In this document: in pieces, positions 9,292 to 17,660 of the stretch
Numbering within the stretch: position 1 is the first letter of the stretch
Layout: the number at the start of each line of letters is the position of its first letter
Source: Pararhizobium sp. IMCC21322
GTDB taxonomy: Bacteria; Pseudomonadota; Alphaproteobacteria; Rhizobiales; GCA-2746425
Direction: 5' to 3'
Assembly: GCF_030758295.1 (NCBI RefSeq)
Contig: NZ_CP132335.1
Coordinates: 124,001-188,000, forward strand
Length of the DNA stretch: 64,000 nt
The notes under the pieces: generated by a model
What the model saw: the letters and a program-made list of their open reading frames with translations, nothing else
What the model was told of the DNA's origin: nothing
Database searches by the model: none
Made by a program: the position numbers and the translations under genes

Positions 9292-9557
9292 AAATTCCCA
9301 ATATTTAGAATTTAATTATCAAATATGAGAATTGAGTCAAGCCAAATCTGGGAATTGGCGATAATGAGGGCCGGAAATGGCAGAAGGTCATGGAAAAGGG
9401 CGCTACAGTTTTCAGCAAGGATTCGTCTGGCGCGTGTCAGAGCCCATTCAATTCACACGCATCAATTGACCGGATCAGCTCGGTTCATCATGGGCGCTTA
9501 TGCGGCTCTGCCACGATGTTCCATATACTCATTTGTGCAACATTAGCCTGACAGCTT

Positions 9558-10220
9558 TTATGGTTGCAACGCGCCGTCATGAAACGCGCTTTCGACGTTC
9601 AAAACGCCCAAGGCATCGAAGCCGCCTAACACAGCATCAACAGCTATTGTAGCCAGCACAATTCCCATTACTCGACTAATTATGCTTGCACCCGTTTTGC
9701 CGATGTAGGGGTAAATTAGCGACGCGCCCAAGAGCAAAATAAGCGTAAAAAGAAGAATGAGTATGAGGAAGACTGCCGTCACAGCTTGCTCTGAAATCGT
9801 CTGGCTGTGATTGTCTGTTAAAACCACAATGGCCAGCATTGCTCCTGGTGATGCAATGGATGGCATCGCAAGAGGGAATACCGCCCCCGAGAGGTCGTTA
9901 CTTCCTGCAGCAGCTATTTCCATATCTGGTTTTGAATCACCGAAAATCATAGTCAGCGCAAACAGGAACAAGATAATTCCGCCCGCAATCTGAAAAGACC
10001 CTAGCCGCAATCCAATTGCTTCCAGAACAAACTGCCCACCTACGAGAAAAAACAGCAGAACAAACCCTGCAATGGCTACAGCACGTATTGCAAATCTTCG
10101 GTGAAGGCTTGGCGGAACGCTGGCAACCGCAAAAAGAAACACGGGGATAGAACCAATCGGGTCGATAACCACAAACAGCGTTACGAATTCTCGTGCAAGA
10201 CTAACCCAATCCAAGACCAT
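9558..10220 (-). CDS. MarC-family integral membrane protein
   Basis: The product is a 220-residue membrane protein with six predicted helices. The N-terminal FVTLFVVIDPIGSIPVFL block and the middle IAGGIILFLFALTMIFGD are MarC/UPF0056 hallmarks, as is FPLAMPSIASPGAM. MarC proteins have no established transport substrate; the older link to antibiotic resistance was not upheld. The gene stands alone between the IclR promoter region and a transposase remnant, and I infer no link to its neighbours. GAGGA lies very close to the ATG. Confidence 0.88.
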   Translation of the reverse strand: MVLDWVSLAREFVTLFVVIDPIGSIPVFLFAVASVPPSLHRRFAIRAVAIAGFVLLFFLVGGQFVLEAIGLRLGSFQIAGGIILFLFALTMIFGDSKPDMEIAAAGSNDLSGAVFPLAMPSIASPGAMLAIVVLTDNHSQTISEQAVTAVFLILILLFTLILLLGASLIYPYIGKTGASIISRVMGIVLATIAVDAVLGGFDALGVLNVESAFHDGALQP

Positions 10221-10384
10221 TCCTCGCCATCGAATAATTTTTCTTTTTCAGAACCACGAGGTAACAAAACTGCTGATTTTTTTCAAATTATTCTGCTGAC
10301 GTCATCGCAAAACCCATCCTTTTTGCAATGGTCCTTGTGAGTCAATGAAAACAAATTGCTTGGCTGTGGCAAGATATCTGGTCA

Positions 10385-10620
10385 CATCAATCTGAAGTTT
10401 GATGCATTGGCTTTGCGGGTTTTCAGGCAGAACCGCTTGACCGAAGAGAGAATGTCGTCGGCGGACTAAAACCATTGATAAGGTTTTGGATTTTGGTTGT
10501 TTTCATCACTGAACGCAATTACATCGGCATCCAGCCCTGCGCTTGAACAATGCGCGCAGCAACTGCTTGCAGGTCAATTCAGACAGGACAAACTTCCATC
10601 GTTTGCAACACTGAATCTGA
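10385..10620 (-). pseudogene. eroded IS630-type transposase C-terminus
   Basis: The 442-base gap between MarC and the small protein gene holds no intact gene, but one minus-strand frame reads ENNQNPKPYQWF, then a stop, then SADDILSSVKRFCLKT. This is the usual end of IS630-family transposases (NxNPKPFxWTKSADDILA). An upstream stretch in a shifted frame reads LSELTCKQL, fitting the preceding region. The stop, frameshifts and missing N-terminal catalytic part show a dead remnant. No terminal repeats or target duplication were found. Confidence 0.6.
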
Positions 10621-10662
10621 TTTTCTCATCAAGGAAAAGCCGTTGACCCACAGGGCCTGACC

Positions 10663-10986
10663 CTAGCTGTCAGTTTCCATGATGTGGTGGTGGAGTGTGC
10701 CCACGAAAAAATCTGCCATCACCTTGTCCGCTTCAAACTTTGTTTGTTCACGTTCCACACTGGCAAGTGCGTCCTCCATCGCATCCCGGTCCGGATAGCT
10801 GATGGCCACGATCATAGGATATTGGGGAGCACCGTCATCACGCCCCACTTCAAAATTGACGGATACAGTTTGAACATTTGGCATTGCTTTCCAGCGCGGC
10901 ACCACACGCTCCAGAATCGCATTTCTGAAATTCTGCGCATTTCCTGCATGCACAGTGCCTTCAAACACAGCAAATCGGACAATCAT
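10663..10986 (-). CDS. small ferredoxin-fold-like conserved protein (paralogue A)
   Basis: The product is 107 residues with no signal peptide. The pattern MIVRFAVFEGTV - helix - VQTVSVNFEV - YPMIVAISYPD - helix - FFVGTLHHHIM alternates strands and helices like dimeric alpha/beta-barrel (Dabb/EthD-like) proteins. It is clearly homologous to the products at 15128-15460 and 62264-62608, sharing FEGTV, GAPxxPxIxAISYxD and the HHHxM end with the latter. It is the last gene of a TRAP transporter operon, 27 bases after dctQ. Its biochemical role is not recognised; a sugar-acid or lactone isomerase-like or accessory function is only a guess from context. Confidence 0.75.
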   Translation of the reverse strand: MIVRFAVFEGTVHAGNAQNFRNAILERVVPRWKAMPNVQTVSVNFEVGRDDGAPQYPMIVAISYPDRDAMEDALASVEREQTKFEADKVMADFFVGTLHHHIMETDS

Positions 10987-11013
10987 ATGGGACCTCTGGA
11001 AGCGTGGTGAATG

Positions 11014-11589
11014 TCAGGTATCACTCAATTGACCGCCAGCTTCCGGCATAGCGTCATTGTCATCTTTGTCTTCCAGAAAATCGATCAGTGCCCGCCCCAT
11101 CATTGTTAAGGACTGCAGCAATAAAAGCAGGCCGCCAATGGGTACGGACAAGCGTGCGTGAGAGACAAACAGATAGCTTGATGGGCTTACCTGGCCCCAT
11201 CCAAGTTCTACAAATTTCATGCCGTATTTCATCAGATACAGAGCGAAGACAGCGACCACCGCCATCAGAAAGACTCTGTGGAGCTTGCGCAGCCGTGTGG
11301 GTAAGAGTTGGACCAGAAGATCCACCTCAAGATGGTAGCTTGCGCGCAAGCAGACCGACATGCCGACCAAGGCCACATATCCGGACAGGTAAACGGCAAC
11401 TTCTTCAACCCAGGGAGCGGGAAACGGCAAGACATAGCGTATGAGGATTTGCAGCAGAAGCATGCAAAGAACGCCGAGAAGAGCCATTCCCATGAACCAG
11501 CGACTGACGACGTCTACAAACCCTGTAAAACGGTCCCATGGCGCAAAAATTCTTGCAAAAGTGCCTGATCCTCTTGGTGAAACGGTCAT
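11014..11589 (-). CDS. dctQ: TRAP transporter small permease (DctQ)
   Basis: The product is 191 residues with four membrane helices (about 25-50, 60-80, 100-120 and 145-165). The family signature region ILIRYVLPFPAPWVEEVAVYL is visible between helices 1 and 2, given here with its last residues trimmed in meaning only. It forms the membrane complex with DctM. The start codon overlaps the dctM stop as ATGA. Unusually, dctQ follows dctM here; most operons run dctP-dctQ-dctM, as in the second TRAP set of this window. Confidence 0.9.
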   Translation of the reverse strand: MTVSPRGSGTFARIFAPWDRFTGFVDVVSRWFMGMALLGVLCMLLLQILIRYVLPFPAPWVEEVAVYLSGYVALVGMSVCLRASYHLEVDLLVQLLPTRLRKLHRVFLMAVVAVFALYLMKYGMKFVELGWGQVSPSSYLFVSHARLSVPIGGLLLLLQSLTMMGRALIDFLEDKDDNDAMPEAGGQLSDT

Positions 11590-12887
11590 GGTATCAGCCC
11601 TCCCAGTTCAAACATTCTGGGCAGAAATTCGGTTATGGCCGGGATGAAGATAATAATTATGGCAAGCACAACTTCCAGAATAATAACGGGCCACATATAT
11701 TTCATGATATCGGCGATCGTGACCCGCCCGATCAGACAGGCTGTCAGAATTGCCCCACCGACGGGTGGTGTCAGGTGGCCCACGCCAAGAACGATGATGA
11801 TGATCATGCCGGTATGAACCGGCGTAAATCCGAATTCGTAAAAGATTGGAATGATGATCGGGCCAAACAGCAGAATGTTCGCAGTTCGCCCGACAAACAT
11901 GCCCGCAATCAGCAAGACAGCAATTATCATCGATATGATGGCAAACTGATTGGACGTAACGCCAAGCAATGCGTCCAGCACAATTTCAGGAATGTTCTGG
12001 ATTGCAACAATGTATGAAAATGAAAGAGCAACACCTGAAATGATAACCACTGCGGCCGATGTAACTGCGGCGCTTATCAATATCGGCCCCAGTTGGGCAA
12101 TGGTCACAGTTCGATACACCAGCATGGTTGTAATCATGGCGTAAAGAACGGCGATTGATGCAGATTCAACGGTGGTGAAAAGCCCGCCAAAAATCCCGAA
12201 CAGGATGATAAACGGCATGCCCAGAGGCACCAGGCCTTTGCGAAGTGCCGAGACAACCTGTCTCCATGACGCCCTTGGATGTTTTGGTATTTTGTATTTC
12301 AGGGTCATGAAATAGGCGCACACCATATAGGCGCAGGCCATAAAGAAACCGACGGTAATGCCAGCGCCGAACAAAGCTGCGACAGGAACCCCGAAGACTG
12401 CCCCATACACAACCATAACAATACTGGGTGGCAAGGTCGGAGAGAGGGTTGCAGATTGTGCAGTTACCGTTGCCGCATAGGCACGCGGGTAACCTTCCTT
12501 CTCCATCGCCGGCATCATGGTGGAGCCCATGGCCGCAATGTCCGCTTGCCCTGAACCTGAAATGCCAGCGAAAAATACGCTTGAAAGGATATTTACCTGG
12601 GCAAGGCCGCCCTGAAGATGGCCAACAAAGGCACGGGCAACATCCAGCAGCCGATCAATCAATGCGCCTTTCGTCATGATTTCTCCAGCCAGGATGAACA
12701 TCGGCACGGCGAGAAATGTAAAAGACGTTACGCCATCAAAGAGGCGCTGATTGAGAATAATTAGGGTGGATTCGCGGCCCGTCTCAAAGAAGTGAGACAT
12801 TGTCGACAGGCCCATTGCAGCGAAAATGGGAAGCCCGATCAGGACGCCTACAATCAGCGCCAAAAGCATTATGGATGCAACGAGCAT
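11586..12887 (-). CDS. dctM: TRAP transporter large permease (DctM)
   Basis: The product is a 433-residue integral membrane protein with 11-12 predicted helices. DctM landmarks include VPMFILAGEIMTKG, FFAGISGSGQADIAAMGS, and TVTAQSATLSPTLPPSI near the proposed sodium and substrate sites, and VGHLTPPVGGAIL near the end. It is the channel subunit of a secondary, ion-driven importer using the periplasmic protein encoded at 13032. A strong hairpin separates it from dctP (12970-13009). Confidence 0.93.
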   Translation of the reverse strand: MLVASIMLLALIVGVLIGLPIFAAMGLSTMSHFFETGRESTLIILNQRLFDGVTSFTFLAVPMFILAGEIMTKGALIDRLLDVARAFVGHLQGGLAQVNILSSVFFAGISGSGQADIAAMGSTMMPAMEKEGYPRAYAATVTAQSATLSPTLPPSIVMVVYGAVFGVPVAALFGAGITVGFFMACAYMVCAYFMTLKYKIPKHPRASWRQVVSALRKGLVPLGMPFIILFGIFGGLFTTVESASIAVLYAMITTMLVYRTVTIAQLGPILISAAVTSAAVVIISGVALSFSYIVAIQNIPEIVLDALLGVTSNQFAIISMIIAVLLIAGMFVGRTANILLFGPIIIPIFYEFGFTPVHTGMIIIIVLGVGHLTPPVGGAILTACLIGRVTIADIMKYMWPVIILEVVLAIIIIFIPAITEFLPRMFELGGLIP

Positions 12888-12969
12888 CGTATTTCCTTCA
12901 AAGGTGGGGACACAGGCTATGATCCGGTAGCGGCTGGTCCAGGTTTATTCGACTTGATCTGGCGGCAGG

Positions 12970-13009
12970 CCTTGATCCCGTGGCCAATTAATGGGCCACG
13001 GGATCAAGG
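12970..13009 (-). promoter_or_regulatory. 16-bp-stem hairpin between dctP and dctM
   Basis: CCTTGATCCCGTGGCC (12970-12985) is perfectly complementary to GGCCACGGGATCAAGG (12994-13009), with an 8-base loop. It sits 22 bases after the dctP stop and about 80 bases before dctM. No U-run follows, so it more likely protects the dctP message or attenuates read-through than fully terminates. Confidence 0.65.
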
Positions 13010-13031
13010 ATGATTAATGAGCTTTATGGCA

Positions 13032-14063
13032 TCAATCCAGATTTGCTCTCACACGCTCGAGCGCATTGATCACTGTAGATGTGAAGTCCGCATCTACATT
13101 TTCTTTCACAAAATTCTGGCCAACAGGATAGGCAATTTCCTGCCATGCTGCTTTTTCATCGGCAGACAGAACTGTGATGGTTGTGCCCTTTTTCTGCAGC
13201 TCTTCGATGGCAGCAAATTCTTCCGACATCGCCGAACCATTTTGAACGATGATTGACAGGTCAATCGCTTCTTTCAAGATGGATTGGTGTTCGTCAGACA
13301 ATCCGTTCCAGAAATCATTGTTCGCCAGGTAAGCCATGTAAGAAAAACTGTGGCCGGTAAACGAGACATGATCCAGAATGTCCAGATGTCCATTGCCAAC
13401 CGCGCCGGAAAGGCTGCCTTCAACACCATCAATCAGGCCCGTTTGTAAGGCTTGATTTCGCTCAGAACCCGAGAGGCCAACAACACTGCCGACACCAAGG
13501 CCTTGCCAGACAGCAATATTAAGCGGGCCTGGTGGTACGCGCAATTTGACGTTTTTCAGATCTGCCGGTGTGCGGATCGGACCTGCTTTTGAATACAGGT
13601 TACGCACTGAGTTTTCGGCAGCGCCAAAGAAGCGAACGGTGTTGTTTGATGCTTCCAAAAGGTAGTCATTGACAAAACTTACAAGCTCTTTGTCCTGCAT
13701 CAACCCGTAAAACTCACGGCGATCCTTGAAGACAAATGGTGCATCAAAAAGCTGAAAATTCGGGGCAATGCCGTTCAGGCCGTGTACACCAACGACATAA
13801 AACTCAAGTTCACCCAGGCGCAATTGATCCACAACATCACGATCACTCCCAAGAGCTCCATGAATGACGCGGTTGACCTGAATTTCTCCGCCGGACTTGC
13901 CTTCAACGATGGCCTCAAAGGCGATGGCGGCTGTTGTTGAACTCGGATTTTCCGAATGCGCGTAAGTCATTTCTATTGTTTCGGCAAAAGAAACCGTCGA
14001 CGCAAACGCGCCAATACATAAGGCAAACGAACTTTTTGCCATAAATGAAGATATGTTATTCAT
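13032..14063 (-). CDS. dctP: TRAP transporter substrate-binding protein (DctP)
   Basis: The product is 343 residues with a signal peptide (to about residue 27, TVSFA) and a DctP domain. Visible family features are MTYAHSENPSS, the RVPPGPLNIAVWQGLG stretch with the carboxylate-binding arginine, QTGLIDGVEGSLSGAV, and FTGHSFSYMAYLAN. DctP proteins mostly bind organic or sugar acids through that arginine. GGGAGG lies about seven bases before the ATG. It is the first gene of the TRAP operon and faces the divergent hydrolase gene, with a palindrome between them. Confidence 0.93.
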   Translation of the reverse strand: MNNISSFMAKSSFALCIGAFASTVSFAETIEMTYAHSENPSSTTAAIAFEAIVEGKSGGEIQVNRVIHGALGSDRDVVDQLRLGELEFYVVGVHGLNGIAPNFQLFDAPFVFKDRREFYGLMQDKELVSFVNDYLLEASNNTVRFFGAAENSVRNLYSKAGPIRTPADLKNVKLRVPPGPLNIAVWQGLGVGSVVGLSGSERNQALQTGLIDGVEGSLSGAVGNGHLDILDHVSFTGHSFSYMAYLANNDFWNGLSDEHQSILKEAIDLSIIVQNGSAMSEEFAAIEELQKKGTTITVLSADEKAAWQEIAYPVGQNFVKENVDADFTSTVINALERVRANLD

Positions 14064-14126
14064 TTAAACTTCCTCCCATTTCATAAATATTTTTTAGATT
14101 GCTGTGTTTACCATGACACTCCATCA

Positions 14127-14140
14127 TGTTAACGTTAACA
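14127..14140. promoter_or_regulatory. GntR/LacI-type operator palindrome
   Basis: TGTTAACGTTAACA is a perfect 14-base palindrome in the divergent promoter region between dctP and the alpha/beta hydrolase. It matches the TGTTA-N4-TAACA form bound by the gluconate-type LacI regulators, and such a regulator is encoded at 15624-16646. Binding is inferred. Confidence 0.6.
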
Positions 14141-14285
14141 CAGCATCTTAAAAAAAATATGTCAAATTGTTTTTTTGGATATATATCACGCTAGTTGATC
14201 GGGCTGCCTTCAAACGGCTTGCTCACAGAGAAGCTGAAACGAGGGAAACCACCGTGTTAAGAACTCAATTTACAAGGGATATCGT

Positions 14286-15128
14286 ATGAGCTCTGTCGCT
14301 CCAAAATTCGTCAAAATAGATGAAAAAAATCAGATTCACGTCATCCACCAAGCACCTTCACAGGGGAAACAAACATTTGTTTTCCTGAATTCCATGGGGG
14401 CCACAACCCGTGCTTGGGAAGACAGGATTGCGCCTGCCCTTCGCGCCCGGGGTTACGGGACGCTGAGTTTCGACTATCGCGGGCAAGGTGAAACACTTTA
14501 TGGGTCTGATGCACGGCTGGAGCCTGAAGAAATTGTTTCGGATATTGTGCATGTGCTGGATGATCAGAAGCCTCAGCGGCCCATTATGTGTTGTCTGTCG
14601 ATTGGCGGGCTGTTCGGTGTCAGAGCCTTGGAAAAAGGCGCGAATGCAGAGGCAATTGCGCTTATAAACACGCTTCGAAAGTCGAATGCGCAGGTCGAAT
14701 GGATAAACACTCTTGAAGCGCGATTGATTGCCATGGGCGGCATGCCACTTGTGTATGATGTATTGCGTCCCGTGCTTTCAAGTGCGGCGGAACTTGAGAA
14801 AATGCGGGAAACGCACCTTCCCGAAGAAGGTTATACGCCCTGGCCTGCAGATCATCCTCGCCGCCGCCTGGCCGATGGCGTCAACAAGGCGGATTGGGAT
14901 TTTCCTTGGGAAACACTCACGATACCGGCGTTGGTTTTTGTTGGCCTGCATGACCGGCTTTTCAGAATTCAAAAGGATGTGGACGACATTTTAGAGAGAA
15001 TTCCCAACGCAAAAGTTGCGGAATACTCCGATGGCGGGCACTCTTTGCAAGCGGAGTTTCCGGACGAATTTGTATCCGACCTGGTAAAATTTGCAGAAGA
15101 AGTTGATCAAACGGAAGGCAGGAAGTGA
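14286..15128 (+). CDS. alpha/beta hydrolase (lactonase-like)
   Basis: The product is a 280-residue cytoplasmic alpha/beta hydrolase. The oxyanion region is FLNSMGATTRAW (33-44), FDYRGQGET follows (62-70), the nucleophile elbow is C103-L-S105-I-G107, the acid is in GLHDRLF (Asp223) and the base in DGGHSL (His252). The layout resembles 3-oxoadipate enol-lactonases and related lactonases. The first glycine of the usual GxSxG is a cysteine. It is divergent from dctP, overlaps the next small gene and precedes a LacI gene, so it probably acts on the compound brought in by the TRAP system. AAGGGA lies upstream of the ATG. Confidence 0.88.
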   Translation: MSSVAPKFVKIDEKNQIHVIHQAPSQGKQTFVFLNSMGATTRAWEDRIAPALRARGYGTLSFDYRGQGETLYGSDARLEPEEIVSDIVHVLDDQKPQRPIMCCLSIGGLFGVRALEKGANAEAIALINTLRKSNAQVEWINTLEARLIAMGGMPLVYDVLRPVLSSAAELEKMRETHLPEEGYTPWPADHPRRRLADGVNKADWDFPWETLTIPALVFVGLHDRLFRIQKDVDDILERIPNAKVAEYSDGGHSLQAEFPDEFVSDLVKFAEEVDQTEGRK

Positions 15129-15460
15129 TGTTTATTCGATGTGCTTTTTTCAAAGGCAAGGTCAGGGACGGATATCAGGAGAAATTTGACGCCTATATCA
15201 GCGAGGTCCTGACCGATACATGGCGCGCATTTCCAGGTGCGCAGGAAGTACGTGTCATGCGCGAGGTTGAAAGCGATAACCCGGATATGCCAATGGAATT
15301 GGTGATTGCGATCAAATTCGACTCGCGCGAGGCCATAGATGCAGCCTTGAATTCTCCTGAACGTTTTGACAGCCGGGAGAAATCAAAAGCACTTATAGAC
15401 ATGTTTGACGGAGAGGTGTTTCACACTGTGTTTCGTGCAGAGCACTTTCCGTTGATGTAG
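15128..15460 (+). CDS. small ferredoxin-fold-like conserved protein (paralogue B)
   Basis: The product is 110 residues and homologous to the products at 10663-10986 and 62264-62608: FIRCAFFKGKV, a helix, AQEVRVMREV, MELVIAIKFDS and DMFDGEVFHTVF line up with the strand-helix pattern of the other two. It lacks the triple histidine of the other two, keeping a single FH. Its ATG shares one base with the hydrolase stop (TGATG) with AGGA upstream, so the two are translationally coupled; that makes a shared substrate likely. Function unknown. Confidence 0.75.
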   Translation: MFIRCAFFKGKVRDGYQEKFDAYISEVLTDTWRAFPGAQEVRVMREVESDNPDMPMELVIAIKFDSREAIDAALNSPERFDSREKSKALIDMFDGEVFHTVFRAEHFPLM

Positions 15461-15623
15461 CGTTATTTGGCTCCAAGGTTTGTTTTGCCTCAGGATATTA
15501 AAAGGAATAGAGTCGAGGCCGGACGATAAAATGGGTCTTATTGCCACTCAGCTTCATTGGGCTGGTATCAGGGTCGATCGCATTCTCCCTCGATTTTGAA
15601 CCAACTGAATGTAAGGTGATATT

Positions 15624-16646
15624 TTGGCGAACACATTCGGCTCCAAGCCAAGAAATGCGACCCAAACCGACGTCGCAAGACGCGCGGGTGTCAGCATAAT
15701 GACAGTTTCGCGTGCTATGACCGGGTCTTCCAGAATATCACCTGATACCAAGGAACGCATTAAAAGCGCCGCTGAAGAACTTGGCTACGTGTCTAACATT
15801 TTTGCCGGTTCACTTCGAAACCAGCGCAGTTCAATGGTCGCGGTCGTCATTCCGTCAGTGAATGACCTGGTCTTTGGCGAGATACTAAGCGGGATCAATT
15901 CCGTACTCCGTCCAAGAGGTTACTTCACAACTATTGGCGAGTCGTTTTTCGACCCCGAAGAAGAATTCAAAGTCATCAAGTCAATGCTGGCAATGCAACC
16001 GGCGGGGATCATTCTGACCGGAGGAATTCATCATAAGCCCGAACTTTCCGAATTGTTGAAGAAACGCAGTTGTCCAATCCTTCAGGTCTGGGACACCGAT
16101 CACCTGGATTTTGACTATCATGTAGGCCCTTCTCAGATTGAAGCCGGCCAGATAATCGCTGACCACTTTATCAAAAAAGGATTCAAAAAAGTGGCATATG
16201 TTGGTGCCGAATTATCAATTGACGTATGTGCATTTCAGCGGTTCCGGGCATTTCGGGATAGGCTGTCAGAAGCGGGAATTTCGGTTGAGGTTGAGACGGA
16301 TGACAACATTCCACGCCAACCGGAATCAGGTAAAATCCTGACCCATCGGCTCCTCTCCAAAGCCGCTGATATTGATGCCATTTATTACCTGAATGATCCA
16401 ATGGCTGTGGGAGGGCTGTCATATCTTGCCGACAAGGGCCTGTCTGCGCCCGAAGATGTGGCTATTGCCGGATTTAACGGCTCCATGCAGAAATTTTCCA
16501 TTCGGACCAAACTCACGACAGTGGATGTGCCGAAATATGAGATTGGCAAAGTCTCTGGGGAAAAATTGCTGGCCCTGTTGACTGACGATGTGGAAGGCCA
16601 GTTTTACCGCTCGACGCTTCAGCTTATTGAAGGTGATACAACCTAG
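15624..16646 (+). CDS. LacI-family regulator, GntR-like subgroup (1)
   Basis: The product is 340 residues. The DNA-binding head is at about 15-34 (TDVARRAGVSIMTVSRAM) and is followed by the hinge and a periplasmic-binding-type effector domain containing MQPAGIILTGGIHH and ILQVWDTD. These two blocks and the xMTVSR recognition helix place it in the same subgroup as the LacI proteins at 24543 and 56352 and the gluconate repressor GntR. The start is a TTG preceded by AAGG; no better start lies inside. It probably controls the flanking hydrolase and TRAP genes through the palindrome at 14127. Confidence 0.9.
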   Translation: MANTFGSKPRNATQTDVARRAGVSIMTVSRAMTGSSRISPDTKERIKSAAEELGYVSNIFAGSLRNQRSSMVAVVIPSVNDLVFGEILSGINSVLRPRGYFTTIGESFFDPEEEFKVIKSMLAMQPAGIILTGGIHHKPELSELLKKRSCPILQVWDTDHLDFDYHVGPSQIEAGQIIADHFIKKGFKKVAYVGAELSIDVCAFQRFRAFRDRLSEAGISVEVETDDNIPRQPESGKILTHRLLSKAADIDAIYYLNDPMAVGGLSYLADKGLSAPEDVAIAGFNGSMQKFSIRTKLTTVDVPKYEIGKVSGEKLLALLTDDVEGQFYRSTLQLIEGDTT

Positions 16647-16792
16647 CCAGCTTGCCAGATGCGCCGCATGTCCACGTGCTGCCGTGCTGCGCCCTATACC
16701 GGCTTTCTCGCCACTTTTAATCAAGGTCCGGTTTACAACAGCGGCGGCTGATTGATTTCACAGTCGCCACTGCGGTTTGTGGTCTTGCCAGC

Positions 16793-17539
16793 CTAACCGC
16801 GGCCGACAAAGGGCATCTGATTGGCCATGACCGTCATAAACAGCACATTGGCATCAAGCGGCAGATTTGCCATGTGTAAAACAGACGACGCCACATTGCC
16901 GACATCCATTGTAGGTTCCGGCTTTAACGATCCGTCTGCCTGGGGAACACCACCTGACATCCGCGCTGTCATATCGCTTTGCGCATTGCCGATATCAATC
17001 TGTCCGCAGGCGATATCGAAGGGTCGCCCGTCCAGCGAGAGTGTACGCGTGAGGCCCGTTATCGCACTTTTTGTGCTGGTGTAGGCTACTGATCCCGGCC
17101 TTGGGACTTGCGAGGAAATGGAGCCATTGTTGATGATGCGTCCGCCTTGCGGCTTCTGCTGGCGCATGATGCGAAAGGCTTCCCTTGCGCAGAAGAACGC
17201 GCCGGTCAGATTGACATTGACCACCTCCAGCCAGTCCTCTGTTGAGACCTGATCAATCGTCTGTGATTTTTTGCTCAGACCGGCATTGTTGAACAATACG
17301 TCAATGTGGCCCCAGTGCTCATAGGCTTTGTCAAAGGACGCGCGCACAGAATCCGGATCTGTTACATCGCATGCCAGAACCAGTACGTTATCATCCCCGG
17401 CAGCGAGCTCCTGCATAGGGCCAGGACGCCGCCCGATCAGGCCAACCCTGTAGCCACTTTTGAGAAATAATTCTGCGCAGCTTCGGCCAATGCCACTGCC
17501 TCCACCCGTTATGATAATTGACTTGCGATGGCCACTCAT
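16793..17539 (-). CDS. short-chain dehydrogenase/reductase
   Basis: The product is 248 residues with the classical SDR features: TGGGSGIG nucleotide-binding motif near residue 10, LFNNAG after the central strand, and the catalytic YTSTK with the upstream NNGSISS serine. The preferred cofactor is unclear (GRRPG after strand 2 hints at NADP). It should oxidise or reduce a hydroxyl/keto group of a small metabolite. The ATG at 17539 has AAAGGAA upstream and begins directly at the fold; a longer frame to 17587 has no support. It is about 120 bases downstream of the PanE-like gene on the same strand. Confidence 0.9.
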   Translation of the reverse strand: MSGHRKSIIITGGGSGIGRSCAELFLKSGYRVGLIGRRPGPMQELAAGDDNVLVLACDVTDPDSVRASFDKAYEHWGHIDVLFNNAGLSKKSQTIDQVSTEDWLEVVNVNLTGAFFCAREAFRIMRQQKPQGGRIINNGSISSQVPRPGSVAYTSTKSAITGLTRTLSLDGRPFDIACGQIDIGNAQSDMTARMSGGVPQADGSLKPEPTMDVGNVASSVLHMANLPLDANVLFMTVMANQMPFVGRG

Positions 17540-17660
17540 ACTTGAATTCCTTTCAAAATAGCTGCTTGGACGTGTGATGATTTGCAAAAGTTTTCAGCCA
17601 GAAAATTCACTTTTGCAATAGGCTTCGGACGATTGTTTATTGCCCGGATTGCGAGTTGAT

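Noticed and set aside
9325-9546. Open frame of 73 codons on the plus strand
   Set aside because: It lies in the IclR promoter region, has no ribosome binding site or family resemblance, and its composition is unlike coding sequence around it.
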